DNA of 64,000 bases from Tepidimicrobium xylanilyticum. GTDB taxonomy: Bacteria; Bacillota; Clostridia; Tissierellales; Tepidimicrobiaceae. The translations under genes were made by a program, and so were the position numbers. Shown piece by piece: positions 42,737 to 51,525 of this stretch. Position 1 is the stretch's first letter. Every line of letters begins with the position of its first letter. The DNA lies in contig NZ_FNNG01000013.1 of the NCBI RefSeq assembly GCF_900106765.1, forward strand, positions 1 through 64,000, in the 5' to 3' direction. The notes below the pieces were generated by a model. It was not told where the DNA came from, did no database searches, and saw nothing but the letters and a program-made list of their open reading frames with translations.

Positions 42737-43636
42737 ATGCCAGATTCTGTTTTAAACAAGTACATAAACTATATAAAAAACGATAAATCCTTAACTTCTA
42801 ATACTTTAGATGCCTATATAAGAGATATAACGCAGTTTAAAGAATATCTATTAGAAAATGATATAAAAGATAGTACTGAGGTGAATAAAACCATTATAAT
42901 TACTTATTTAATGTCATTACAAAAGAAGGGGAGGGCACCTTCTACAATTTCTAGAAATCTTGCTTCTATCAGATGTTTTTATCAGTACATGCTAAATAAT
43001 AATTATATTAAGGAGGATCCTACCCATAACCTTCGCTCGCCAAAGCCTGAGAGGAAATTGCCTTGTATATTAACCAAGGAGGAGGTAGATGCTTTATTAT
43101 CCCAGCCCAGCGATAAGGATTTTAAGGGAATTAGGGACAAAACAATGTTAGAACTATTATATGCTACTGGGATGCGAGTTTCAGAAATAATTGCTTTAGA
43201 TCTTGATAACATAGATCTAGATTTAGGACAACTTATTATTGGGGATAGCAGGCAAAATGAAAGAATTATACCAATAGGGAGTGTTGCTTTAAGATACTTA
43301 AAAAAGTATATAGGTGAATATAGGATAGAAGTATTAAAAAATGAAGAAGAAAAAGCTCTTTTCTTGAACTATAATGGAGACAGGCTTTCCAGGCAAGGAT
43401 TTTGGAAAATTATAAAAGGGTATTCGAAAAAACTAAAAATTGATAAGCAGATTACTCCTCAAACCCTCAGACACTCATTTGCTGTCCATTTATTAGAAAA
43501 TGGAGCAGATATAAAAACTGTACAGGAAGTACTTGGACATTCGGATATTTCTACCACCCAAATATACACTTACGCTATAGAAAATAAAAGATTACGGGAT
43601 GTATATAAAAAACACATCCTAGAGCTTAGGAGGTAA
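42737..43636 (+). CDS. xerD: Site-specific tyrosine recombinase XerD
   Basis: A 299-residue recombinase acting at dif to resolve chromosome dimers. The N-terminal SAM-like domain (residues 1-90, SNTLDAYIRDITQFKEYL) is followed by the catalytic domain with Arg in ATGMRVSEI, LRHSFAVHLLENGADIKTVQ, His in LGHSDISTT and Tyr in IYTYA. Length and position before the nucleoside phosphorylases match the chromosomal XerD of Clostridia and not a mobile integrase. Confidence 0.92.
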   Translation: MPDSVLNKYINYIKNDKSLTSNTLDAYIRDITQFKEYLLENDIKDSTEVNKTIIITYLMSLQKKGRAPSTISRNLASIRCFYQYMLNNNYIKEDPTHNLRSPKPERKLPCILTKEEVDALLSQPSDKDFKGIRDKTMLELLYATGMRVSEIIALDLDNIDLDLGQLIIGDSRQNERIIPIGSVALRYLKKYIGEYRIEVLKNEEEKALFLNYNGDRLSRQGFWKIIKGYSKKLKIDKQITPQTLRHSFAVHLLENGADIKTVQEVLGHSDISTTQIYTYAIENKRLRDVYKKHILELRR

Positions 43637-43639
43637 ATA

Positions 43640-44476
43640 ATGGAATATATGGAGAAATTACAAAATAGCATAAACTTTATTAAGGAAAGGACAAATATAG
43701 TACCAACTATTGGTATTATATTTGGTTCTGGATTAGGGGATTTAGGAGACAAAATCAAGAATTCGCATATAATTAAGTACGAGGAGATTCCAAACTTTCC
43801 CAAATCCACCGTAGAGGGACATAAAGGCCAATTGATTTTGGGGCAATTAGGGAATAAAAATGTAGTAGCTATGCAAGGGAGATTCCACTATTATGAGGGA
43901 TACCCATTAAAGGATGTGGTATTTCCAGTCAGAGTAATGATAGGCCTAGGAATAGAAACATTAATTGTTACTAATGCTGCTGGTGGAGTTGATGAAAATT
44001 TTACTCCTGGTGATTTAATGATAATTAATGATCATATTAATATTACAGGGAAAAATCCTTTAGTTGGACCTAATTTAGATGAATTAGGGCCTAGATTTCT
44101 CGATATGACTCGAGCCTATGATAATGAGCTTATTAAGTTAGCAAAAAATGTTGGAAAAGATATTGGTATTGATTTAAAAGAAGGAGTATATATGTGGTTT
44201 ACAGGTCCCTCTTATGAAACGCCAGCGGAAGTAAGACTAGCAAGGATATTAGGAGCTTCAGCAGTTGGGATGTCAACGGTACCAGAAGTAATAGTTGCAG
44301 TTCATCAAGGAATTAAAGTTTTAGGGATATCCTGTATAACTAATATGGCAGCAGGAATATTAGACCAACCTTTAAGCCATGAAGAAGTTATAGAAACTTC
44401 TTTAAAAGTTAAAGGTAAGTTCGAGAAACTGATAGTTGGCATACTATCTAATTATAATAAGGGGTGTAATAGATGA
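43640..44476 (+). CDS. punA: Purine nucleoside phosphorylase
   Basis: A 278-residue trimeric-type phosphorylase splitting (deoxy)guanosine and inosine with phosphate. Motifs are IFGSGLGDLGD, the His of VEGHKGQLILG, MQGRFHYYEGYP, TNAAGGV, and MSTVPEVIVAVHQG, followed by ITNMAAG. The start is 3 bases after xerD and the end overlaps pdp by 4 bases, so the pair is translationally coupled for nucleoside salvage. Confidence 0.94.
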   Translation: MEYMEKLQNSINFIKERTNIVPTIGIIFGSGLGDLGDKIKNSHIIKYEEIPNFPKSTVEGHKGQLILGQLGNKNVVAMQGRFHYYEGYPLKDVVFPVRVMIGLGIETLIVTNAAGGVDENFTPGDLMIINDHINITGKNPLVGPNLDELGPRFLDMTRAYDNELIKLAKNVGKDIGIDLKEGVYMWFTGPSYETPAEVRLARILGASAVGMSTVPEVIVAVHQGIKVLGISCITNMAAGILDQPLSHEEVIETSLKVKGKFEKLIVGILSNYNKGCNR

Positions 44477-45798
44477 GGATATACGACATTATTAAAAAAA
44501 AGAGGGATAAGGAGGAACTTACTACTGAAGAAATTAACTTCATTGTAGAGAAGTATACTAATGGAGAAATACCAGATTATCAAATGTCCGCTTTGTTGAT
44601 GGCTATCTATTTCAACAAGATGAATAAAAGGGAAACTTTAGATTTAACCAAGGCAATGATAAACTCAGGGGATATAGTAGACTTATCTGGAATAAATGGA
44701 ATAAAGGTAGATAAACATTCTACAGGAGGAGTAGGTGATACTGTAACCTTAATAGTAGGTCCTATGGTTGCCGCATGTGGAGTACCATTTGTAAAAATGT
44801 CTGGAAGAGGTTTAGGTCATACTGGAGGTACATTGGACAAACTGGAGTCTTTTAGAGGATTTAGAGTAGAGCTTGATGATGAAGAACTTATTAATAATGC
44901 AAATCAAACTAATATTTGCATATGTAGTCAAACTGCCAATATAGCACCAGCAGACAAAAAACTTTATGCTTTAAGAGATGTTACAGCTACGGTAGAGAAT
45001 TTATCTTTAATTGCTAGTAGTATTATGAGTAAAAAGTTGGCTATTGGTTCAAATGCAATTATATTAGATGTTAAAATCGGAAGTGGAGCTTTTATGAAAA
45101 AGCTTGATGACGCCATTGAATTAGCTAAAGCTATGGTAGATATTGGACAAGGGTATGGTAGAGAAACAATAGCAGTAATATCCAATATGGATGAACCTTT
45201 AGGAAGAGCTGTTGGAAATGCTTTGGAAGTTAAGGAAGCCATTGAGACTTTACAGGGAAATGGTCCGGAAGATTTGCTACAACTTAGCTTATTCATAGGC
45301 TCCAAATTGTTAGTTTTAGCAAAAAGAGTTGAAACTGAAATTGAAGGACGAGAATTGTTAGAACAAATAATTAAAAGTGGAGCTGCCTATGATAAGTTTA
45401 AAGAACTAGTTAAGTATCAGGAAGGAGATATCAGTCAGGTAGAAAATTTAAATTTATTACCAAAATCAGAGTATATAATTCAAGTTAAAAGTACCAAATC
45501 TGGTTATGTTAAATCCTTAAATGCTGAAGAAATTGGTCAATGTGCTTTGTTACTTGGAGCAGGTAGAGAAAATATGGAGTCTACCATAGATTATTCTTCT
45601 GGTATTATTTTAGTTAAAAAGGTAGACGATAAAGTAGAAATTGATGAAACATTAGCTGAAATACATTGTAACGATATGGAACTAGGTAAGGAAGTAGAAA
45701 AAAGGTTGCAGAATATATATGTAATTGGCACTAGGAATGAAGAACCCAAAAAATTAATATATGGCCTTGTAACTAAAGATGGTGTCGAATTATATTAA
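44473..45798 (+). CDS. pdp: Pyrimidine-nucleoside phosphorylase
   Basis: A 441-residue enzyme phosphorolysing uridine, deoxyuridine and thymidine. The family signature is seen in VDKHSTGGVGDTVTLIVGPM and KMSGRGLGHTGGTLDKLESF; SSIMSKKLAIGSNAIILDVK and GSGAFMK follow. The C-terminal alpha/beta domain carries SGYVKSLNAEEIG. A terminator follows. Confidence 0.95.
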   Translation: MRIYDIIKKKRDKEELTTEEINFIVEKYTNGEIPDYQMSALLMAIYFNKMNKRETLDLTKAMINSGDIVDLSGINGIKVDKHSTGGVGDTVTLIVGPMVAACGVPFVKMSGRGLGHTGGTLDKLESFRGFRVELDDEELINNANQTNICICSQTANIAPADKKLYALRDVTATVENLSLIASSIMSKKLAIGSNAIILDVKIGSGAFMKKLDDAIELAKAMVDIGQGYGRETIAVISNMDEPLGRAVGNALEVKEAIETLQGNGPEDLLQLSLFIGSKLLVLAKRVETEIEGRELLEQIIKSGAAYDKFKELVKYQEGDISQVENLNLLPKSEYIIQVKSTKSGYVKSLNAEEIGQCALLLGAGRENMESTIDYSSGIILVKKVDDKVEIDETLAEIHCNDMELGKEVEKRLQNIYVIGTRNEEPKKLIYGLVTKDGVELY

Positions 45799-45813
45799 GT
45801 GTATTTTATATTT

Positions 45814-45847
45814 AACACCTTGTAATCTATTACAAGGTGTTTTTTTA
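45814..45847 (+). terminator. Rho-independent terminator after pdp
   Basis: AACACCTTGTAAT (45814-45826) pairs with ATTACAAGGTGTT (45829-45841) and is followed by a T-run. Confidence 0.95.
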
Positions 45848-45877
45848 TGTAGAGTTTTTAATTTTTAATAATAGTTT

Positions 45878-45907
45878 GTATAACTAAGGAATTGAATGGA
45901 TACCATA
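45878..45907 (+). promoter_or_regulatory. Candidate forespore promoter of dacF
   Basis: GTATA (45878-45882), 15 bases, then GGATACCATA (45898-45907), a partial match to the sigma-F pattern GGNRANANTW. It lies about 40 bases before the GTG start. dacF is forespore-expressed in B. subtilis. Confidence 0.4.
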
Positions 45908-45937
45908 AAAGTAAAGATTAATTTGGGAGGTTATAAA

Positions 45938-47095
45938 GTGAATAGGCGAATCATTTCCTTCATTCTGATATTAATGATTTTTGCTTCCACACCTTATAGG
46001 ATTTATGCTGATGATAAATTAAATATTCAAGCTAAGTCTGCCATATTGATGGATTTTAATACCGGAGAAGTTTTGTACGAAAAAAATTCTCACAAGAAAG
46101 TACCTCCTGCTAGCATAAGTAAAATAATGACCCTATTGCTGGGAATGGAAGCTTTAGAATCAGGTAAAATAAAATTAACGGATAATGTAAGGATAAGTTC
46201 TCATGCAGCAGGAATGGGTGGAAGTCAACTTTGGCTTGAAGAAGGGGAAACCCAAACGGTTGAGAACCTGTTTAAAGCAATAACCATAAGGTCTGCTAAC
46301 GATGCTTCTGTGGCTTTAGCAGAACATATAGCAGGTAGTGAAGAACTATTTGTTAAAATGATGAATGACAAAGCAAAAGAATTAGGGATGAAGAATACGA
46401 ATTTTACCAATGCAACAGGGCTTCCTGATGACAACCAATATGTTTCAGCTTACGATGTAGCGTTAATGTCCGCAGAATTATTAAAATACGATGAAATACA
46501 TAGATGGTTAACTATATATATGGATGAAATATTAGTAGGAATAAAGAAAGATAAAGTACAAAGCCTTGTTAATACCAACAGACTAGTAAAGGATTATGAT
46601 GGAACTACAGGGATAAAAACCGGCTCGACAAGCAAAGCAGGATATTGTTTAGCAGCATCTGCTAAAAGAGGTAATCTTGAATTAATAGCCGTCATTATGG
46701 GGGCTGAAACATCAAAGATAAGATTTGATGAAACCATAAAATTGCTAGATTATGGATTTGCTAATTATGATTCTATAACCATAGGAAAAAGAGGAGATAT
46801 ACTAGGTAAGGTTCCGGTTCATAAAGGTAATATTTCACACGTAGAAGCAGTCTTAGATCGAGATAGCATTATACTAATATCTAAAGGCGATAAAGCAAAT
46901 ATAAGCAAAGAAATAGTTTTGCCTGATTTTTTAGAAGGTCCAATTGAAAAAGGGCAAGAAATTGGCAGGTTAATTGTAAGAGTTGATGGTCATGAAGCAG
47001 ATACAATCAGATTGGTTTCAAGGACTAAAGTAGATAAGGCTAACTTTAAAGAAATGCTTAAAAAAACTATAAAAAGTTTACTAATTAGCAAATGA
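45938..47095 (+). CDS. dacF: D-alanyl-D-alanine carboxypeptidase (DacF-like)
   Basis: A 385-residue penicillin-binding protein of the S11 family. It has a signal peptide (residues 1-25, FILILMIFASTPYRIYA) and catalytic motifs SISK, SAN (RSANDAS) and KTG (GIKTGSTSKAG). A C-terminal beta domain precedes a final amphipathic helix likely to bind the membrane. It trims pentapeptides, in spores controlling cortex cross-linking. TGGGAGG precedes GTG 45938; the ATG at 45896 lacks a site. The spoIIA-sigF operon that follows dacF in many spore formers is not here. Confidence 0.9.
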   Translation: MNRRIISFILILMIFASTPYRIYADDKLNIQAKSAILMDFNTGEVLYEKNSHKKVPPASISKIMTLLLGMEALESGKIKLTDNVRISSHAAGMGGSQLWLEEGETQTVENLFKAITIRSANDASVALAEHIAGSEELFVKMMNDKAKELGMKNTNFTNATGLPDDNQYVSAYDVALMSAELLKYDEIHRWLTIYMDEILVGIKKDKVQSLVNTNRLVKDYDGTTGIKTGSTSKAGYCLAASAKRGNLELIAVIMGAETSKIRFDETIKLLDYGFANYDSITIGKRGDILGKVPVHKGNISHVEAVLDRDSIILISKGDKANISKEIVLPDFLEGPIEKGQEIGRLIVRVDGHEADTIRLVSRTKVDKANFKEMLKKTIKSLLISK

Positions 47096-47146
47096 TAATA
47101 AATACTATTTGTATTTTACACTAAAACATTATAAAATAGAATCAGA

Positions 47147-47170
47147 AACCTCGACTTGCAAGTCGAGGTT
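47147..47170. terminator. Perfect palindrome, likely bidirectional terminator
   Basis: Twenty-four bases at 47147-47170 form a perfect palindrome (AACCTCGACTTG then its complement). As RNA it folds into a hairpin with a tight TTGCAA tip. No long T-run follows, so termination strength is uncertain. Confidence 0.65.
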
Positions 47171-47194
47171 AAATAATTAAAGGAGATAGATAAA

Positions 47195-47785
47195 ATGCAG
47201 GATATAATATTAAGGTTTCCAGGTTTATTATTAGCAATAATAGTTCATGAGTTCTCACACGGATATATGGCATATTTATTAGGGGATAACACAGCTAAAA
47301 ATTCAGGCAGATTATCTTTAAATCCTTTAAAACATTTAGATGTGGTCGGCTTAATTTTTATGCTTATTTTTAGATTTGGGTGGGCCAAGCCTGTACCCAT
47401 AAATCCTATTTATTTTAAAAATAGAAAGAGAGATACTTTGCTTGTTTCTTTAGCTGGACCATTGTCGAACTTTATTTTAGCTATAATTATTGGGATAATA
47501 TTGTCAAAAAATATAGTTACCAGTTATTTGATGCAAAATATTTTACTAATAGCATTGTGGTACAATATAATGTTAGGGGTTTTTAATTTATTACCCTTTC
47601 CCCCTCTAGATGGTTCTAAAATTCTAGCAAGTTTGCTACCAGATAAATATGAATACCTATTCTATAAAAATGAACGGTATTTATATATAGTTTTAATATT
47701 ATTAATTATTACTGATACTATAGATAAGATACTAAGTCCGCTTATTTATATTAGTATGAATTTATTAATAAAAATCATAACTTGA
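47195..47785 (+). CDS. M50 family site-2-type membrane metalloprotease
   Basis: A 196-residue polytopic zinc protease. HEFSHGYMAYLLGD (residues 19-32) holds the HExxH site within the first membrane region, and NLLPFPPLDGSKIL near residue 130 supplies the third ligand (LDG). It lacks PDZ or CBS domains, like the YwhC group. The substrate is unknown. AAAGGAGA precedes the ATG, and scpA follows after 12 bases, a common pairing. Confidence 0.9.
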   Translation: MQDIILRFPGLLLAIIVHEFSHGYMAYLLGDNTAKNSGRLSLNPLKHLDVVGLIFMLIFRFGWAKPVPINPIYFKNRKRDTLLVSLAGPLSNFILAIIIGIILSKNIVTSYLMQNILLIALWYNIMLGVFNLLPFPPLDGSKILASLLPDKYEYLFYKNERYLYIVLILLIITDTIDKILSPLIYISMNLLIKIIT

Positions 47786-47797
47786 TAGGAGTGCATT

Positions 47798-48550
47798 ATG
47801 GGATACAAAATTGTATTGAAAACTTTTGAAGGTCCTATGGATCTTCTATTACATCTTATAGAAAAAGCTCAAATTGATATTTATGATATACCAATTAATG
47901 AAATAACAGAGCAATACTTAGATTATATATCAAAAATGGAGGAATTAGACTTAGAAGTAACAAGTGATTTTTTAATAATGGCTTCAACCTTATTAGAAAT
48001 AAAATCAAAATTATTGCTTCCTCAGACAAAAAAAGGAGCTAATGAAGAAATGTCAGAAGAAGACGATGATGACCCAAGATTAGAATTGGTAAGAAAATTA
48101 GTAGAATATAAAAAATATAAAGAAGTTACCAATAGATTTAGACAATTAGAAGATATACAAAATAAGGTATATTATAAGCCACAGGAAGATTTAAGTCCTT
48201 TTGTAGATAAAACAGACTTTTTAGAGCAAATGGAACTTAAGGACTTGGTTAAAGCATTAAATAATATAGTAAGAAAAAGGTATGGGGACAATAGTTCTAT
48301 TATTTTAAATGAAATTCAAAAGGAAGAATATACTCTTGATGATTCTATAGCGAAAATGAAGGAAATACTTAAACATAATAAAAAAATAAAATTTAGTCAA
48401 TTATTAGGAAAAACTTTTAACAGGAAAGAGATAGTGGTTACCTTTTTATCCTTACTAGAACTAATAAGGATAAAATATATAAAAATATATCAAGAAAATA
48501 ATTTTGATGATATTATAATCACTAAAAATGATAAAGAGGGTGTAGTATAA
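47798..48550 (+). CDS. scpA: Segregation and condensation protein A
   Basis: A 250-residue kleisin that bridges the Smc heads. It begins YKIVLKTFEGPMDLLLHLIE, has IPINEITEQYLDYI and FLIMASTLLEIKSKLLLP near residue 65, and ends in a winged-helix region (KFSQLLG and VVTFLSLLELIRIKYIK). It works with ScpB and Smc in chromosome condensation; smc is not in the window. Confidence 0.94.
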   Translation: MGYKIVLKTFEGPMDLLLHLIEKAQIDIYDIPINEITEQYLDYISKMEELDLEVTSDFLIMASTLLEIKSKLLLPQTKKGANEEMSEEDDDDPRLELVRKLVEYKKYKEVTNRFRQLEDIQNKVYYKPQEDLSPFVDKTDFLEQMELKDLVKALNNIVRKRYGDNSSIILNEIQKEEYTLDDSIAKMKEILKHNKKIKFSQLLGKTFNRKEIVVTFLSLLELIRIKYIKIYQENNFDDIIITKNDKEGVV

Positions 48551-49096
48551 GTGGACAGAAGAGAATTGAAAGCTATTATTGAATCCTTATTATTTGTTTG
48601 GGGGGATCCTTTATCTATAAAGGATATTGCATATATATTAGAGGAAGACAATAACACCATTAAGGATATTTTGAAGGAAATGATTGATGAATTCGATTAT
48701 AACCGAAGGGGATTAAAAATAGTACAAGTAGAGGATACTTACCAGCTATCAACTAGACCTGAGTTTTATCCTTGGATAAGCAAGCTGACTCAGAATAAAA
48801 ATAATAGGAATCTTTCCAATGCAGCTTTGGAAACCCTTTCTATAATAGCTTATAAGCAACCAATTACAAAAAGTGAGATAGAAGCGATTAGAGGAGTAAG
48901 ATGTGATAAAGCCTTGGAAACCTTATTAAATAAAAAGTTAATTGAAGAGAAGGGAAGGTTGGAAAAGACTGGTCGTCCAATAATATATGGAACTACAAAA
49001 GAGTTTTTAAGATATTTTGGTTTAAAAGATATTAATGAACTTCCACCTTTGTTAGATTATGAAATTGATGAAAAATTTGAAGACTTGGGGAATTAA
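48551..49096 (+). CDS. scpB: Segregation and condensation protein B
   Basis: A 181-residue protein with two winged-helix domains: LKAIIESLLFVWGDPLSIKD, then NAALETLSIIAYKQPITKSE and IRGVRCDKALETLL, with GRPIIYGTT near residue 140. It dimerises on ScpA. Start is GTG, directly after the scpA stop. Confidence 0.94.
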   Translation: MDRRELKAIIESLLFVWGDPLSIKDIAYILEEDNNTIKDILKEMIDEFDYNRRGLKIVQVEDTYQLSTRPEFYPWISKLTQNKNNRNLSNAALETLSIIAYKQPITKSEIEAIRGVRCDKALETLLNKKLIEEKGRLEKTGRPIIYGTTKEFLRYFGLKDINELPPLLDYEIDEKFEDLGN

Positions 49097-49152
49097 TGTA
49101 TATTCTCACAAGTTTTTTTTGACCACAAATACATAAATTATCTCATTTTTTT

Positions 49153-49186
49153 GATACATGTAAAATATGTATCATTTTCTTCTTTT
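49153..49186 (+). terminator. Possible terminator after scpB
   Basis: GATACAT (49153-49159) pairs with ATGTATC (49167-49173) across GTAAAAT and is followed by a T-rich tract broken by C. It lies immediately upstream of the next promoter candidate. Confidence 0.6.
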
Positions 49187-49197
49187 TGGAGAAAATA
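49169..49197 (+). promoter_or_regulatory. Candidate sigma-F promoter of the DUF2953-ytfJ pair
   Basis: GGAGAAAATA (49188-49197) matches the sigma-F -10 consensus GGNRANANTW at every position. GTATC (49169-49173) is a 4-of-5 match to the -35, at 14 bases. The ytfI-ytfJ pair is sigma-F-dependent in B. subtilis. A start near 49204 fits the ATG at 49229. Confidence 0.55.
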
Positions 49198-49228
49198 GGT
49201 ATTGTTAGATAACGTTTGGGGTGAAAGG

Positions 49229-49816
49229 ATGAAGTACATCGTATTCATTATACCAATACTATTAGTCCTATTATTGATATATCCGGTAAAATTTACTATT
49301 GATTTTAGATATGGAATGGATTATAGCTATTTAGAAGTCACTACATCATATTTGTTTGGTTTAATAAAGCCTGAAATATATCCTTTTGATAAGGAGAATA
49401 GAAGTAGGAAATATAATACTGGATTTATAGATAGAACAAGATCATTATTTAGGGATGATAAATACAAACAGTTTGTAAATACCATTTTAAAAAAGATTGT
49501 CGTTGAACATATTCATTGGGAAACAAGAATAGGGTTAAAGGATGCATTTCTTGTTGGGATGATAACTGGGTTCATTTGGATTATTAAGAGTTTTATCGTC
49601 GGTTTACTTTTGAATGAAAAAGATGTGAAAAAATTGAGTTTTAATGTAATTCCTTGCTTTTTAGAAAATCAGTTGGAGATTGAATTTAATTGCATAATAA
49701 AAATAAGAATGGTCTATATTATAACTGTATGGATTTGGATTTTAAAATCTAATAAAGGTGGTGAGAAGGTTGACAGAACATCCAATAGAAGGGTTAATGA
49801 AAACTACTATGAATAG
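49229..49816 (+). CDS. DUF2953 family protein (YtfI-like)
   Basis: A 195-residue protein with an N-terminal membrane span (YIVFIIPILLVLLLIYPVKF) and a second hydrophobic stretch near residues 110-125. The motif WETRIGLKDAFLVGMITGFI is typical of DUF2953, and the end reads LEIEFNCIIKIRMVYIITVW. ATG 49229 with GGGGTGA is preferred over a TTG at 49202, which lies at the predicted transcription start. The next gene, ytfJ, overlaps it by 47 bases. Confidence 0.8.
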   Translation: MKYIVFIIPILLVLLLIYPVKFTIDFRYGMDYSYLEVTTSYLFGLIKPEIYPFDKENRSRKYNTGFIDRTRSLFRDDKYKQFVNTILKKIVVEHIHWETRIGLKDAFLVGMITGFIWIIKSFIVGLLLNEKDVKKLSFNVIPCFLENQLEIEFNCIIKIRMVYIITVWIWILKSNKGGEKVDRTSNRRVNENYYE

Positions 49817-50213
49817 CTTGAAAGAAATGGTCGATGTAAATACTATAGTTGGAGAACCTGTACAATCTCCAGATGGATTGGTCATTATACCTGTATCAAA
49901 GATTTCCTTTGGATTTGCATCAGGAGGCAGTGAATTCAATAAAAAAAATAACTCATCACAAAATGGACCTGATGAACTCAAATTACCCTTTGGCGGAGGA
50001 AGCGGAGCTGGAGTTTCGGTTCAACCAGTAGGGTTTATTGTAGCAGGAAATGGTCATATTAAATTGCTAACTGTAGATGAGGGCAACACTGCTTTAGCTA
50101 GTTTGTTTGATTTTATAAATAAATTGGCAGATAGCATTCAACAGTCCATAAAAAAAGAAAAACAGTACAAGAATGAACGAGAGAACTTAGACAATGTCCA
50201 TAATCCATCTTAA
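49770..50213 (+). CDS. ytfJ: Spore protein YtfJ/GerW
   Basis: A 147-residue forespore protein. It starts at TTG 49770 with TEHPIEGLMKTTMNSLKEMV, as in the family, then VNTIVGEPVQSPDGLVIIPV, SKISFGFASGGSEF, and a Gly-rich GGGSGAGVSVQPVGFIV. GerW is needed for activation of cortex-lytic enzyme SleB in some Bacillus species. The open frame upstream to 49758 overlaps the ribosome-binding region GGTGGTGAGAAGG. Confidence 0.9.
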   Translation: MTEHPIEGLMKTTMNSLKEMVDVNTIVGEPVQSPDGLVIIPVSKISFGFASGGSEFNKKNNSSQNGPDELKLPFGGGSGAGVSVQPVGFIVAGNGHIKLLTVDEGNTALASLFDFINKLADSIQQSIKKEKQYKNERENLDNVHNPS

Positions 50214-50235
50214 GAAGCAGAACATTTCTGCTTCT
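50213..50235 (+). terminator. Hairpin after ytfJ
   Basis: AGAAGCAGAA (50213-50222) pairs with TTCTGCTTCT (50226-50235) with a CAT loop, followed by ATTAATTTTA. The short T-run suggests leaky termination into the next gene. Confidence 0.65.
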
Positions 50236-50265
50236 ATTAATTTTACTGAAAAGGAGGTTTTATTG

Positions 50266-51363
50266 TTGAAGCATATATTCTTGGTTTTTTTATCAATAGC
50301 TTTATTAGTTGTTAATACTGTAGTCTGTGGAGAAAAACCTGCCATAAGTGCTCAAAGTGCTATTCTTATAGATAGAAATTCGAAGCGGATTTTATTTAGT
50401 TACCAACCTCATATTAAATTGCCAATGGCTAGTACAACAAAAATTATGACTGCTTTAATAGCCTTAGAAAATGGCAATATAAATGATTTAGTAACAATAA
50501 AAAAAAATTCGGTTGGAATTGAAGGTTCAAGTATTTATTTGGCAGAAGGTGAAACTTTAACTTTAGAAGATTTATTGTACGGTTTAATGTTAAGGTCGGG
50601 CAACGATTCTGCAATGGCAATTGCGAATCATATTGGAAATGATTTGGAAAGTTTTGTTGAACTTATGAATGGTAAAGCTAGAGAAATAGGTGCAATAAAT
50701 ACAAATTTTGTTAACCCCCATGGTCTATATGCTGATAATCACTATACAACAGCATACGATTTAGCGTTAATAACAGCAGAAGCACTTGAAATAGAAAAAT
50801 TTCAGGAAATAGTAAGCACTAAAACTTGGAGGGCTAACAGAAATAAGAATAATATTTTTTATAATAAAAATAAGACCTTATGGGAATATCCAGGAGGTGA
50901 TGGAGTAAAAACAGGCTATACCATTATGTCTGGAAGATGTTTGGTAACTAGTGCTACTAAAAATAATATCCAATTAATTGCAGTGGTATTAAATGCAAGC
51001 AATTGGTTTAACGATTGCTACAAGTTAATGGATTATGGATTTGAAAATTTTAAGAACTATGTAATATACGAAGAAGGGAAATTTTTCAAAAATATACCTG
51101 TTATAAATGGAGAAAAGGAGATCATACCTGCAATCGCAAAAAGAACCTTTCTATATCCGTTGAAAGAAGAGGAGCTTGAAAAAGTAAAGCTAAATATAAA
51201 ACTTCCCAACTATTTGGAAGCCCCTATAAATAAGGGTGATGAAATAGGAGATATAACAGTTTATTTAGATGGACAAATTATTCATAAAGATAGGATAATA
51301 GCAAAAGAAAATATAGATCAATTATCAATTATTAAAAGGATAATTAGAAGGTTTAGAGATTAA
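50266..51363 (+). CDS. Second D-alanyl-D-alanine carboxypeptidase (DacB/DacF-like)
   Basis: A 365-residue S11-family enzyme, paralogous to the dacF gene 3 kb upstream. It has a signal peptide (HIFLVFLSIALLVVNTVVCG) and motifs STTK, SGN (RSGNDSA) and KTG (GVKTGYTIMSG), with a C-terminal beta domain (NYLEAPINKGDEIGDITVYL). AAGGAGG lies 8 bases before TTG 50266 (another TTG at 50263 is possible); an ATG at 50194 is inside ytfJ. A role in spore cortex trimming is inferred from its sporulation-gene neighbours. Confidence 0.87.
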   Translation: MKHIFLVFLSIALLVVNTVVCGEKPAISAQSAILIDRNSKRILFSYQPHIKLPMASTTKIMTALIALENGNINDLVTIKKNSVGIEGSSIYLAEGETLTLEDLLYGLMLRSGNDSAMAIANHIGNDLESFVELMNGKAREIGAINTNFVNPHGLYADNHYTTAYDLALITAEALEIEKFQEIVSTKTWRANRNKNNIFYNKNKTLWEYPGGDGVKTGYTIMSGRCLVTSATKNNIQLIAVVLNASNWFNDCYKLMDYGFENFKNYVIYEEGKFFKNIPVINGEKEIIPAIAKRTFLYPLKEEELEKVKLNIKLPNYLEAPINKGDEIGDITVYLDGQIIHKDRIIAKENIDQLSIIKRIIRRFRD

Positions 51364-51525
51364 TAGGCCCAAAGGCTTTATTTTTTATGGTAAGAAAAAC
51401 CATGATAATTAACCTATGTAATTTAATTAGAAATGAAAATTATCTATCAAGGCAAAATATATGTAATTTACAAAATCTCATTAATTAGCTAAAATGGATT
51501 TAGTATCAAGAGGGAGGTTTAGTAT

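Noticed and set aside
42737-43636. Tyrosine recombinase as an integrase marking a mobile element
   Set aside because: Length, motifs and position before the nucleoside phosphorylase genes match chromosomal XerD; no element boundaries are visible.
49849-50031. Plus-strand ORF inside ytfJ
   Set aside because: Overlaps ytfJ in another frame, with no ribosome-binding site or motif.
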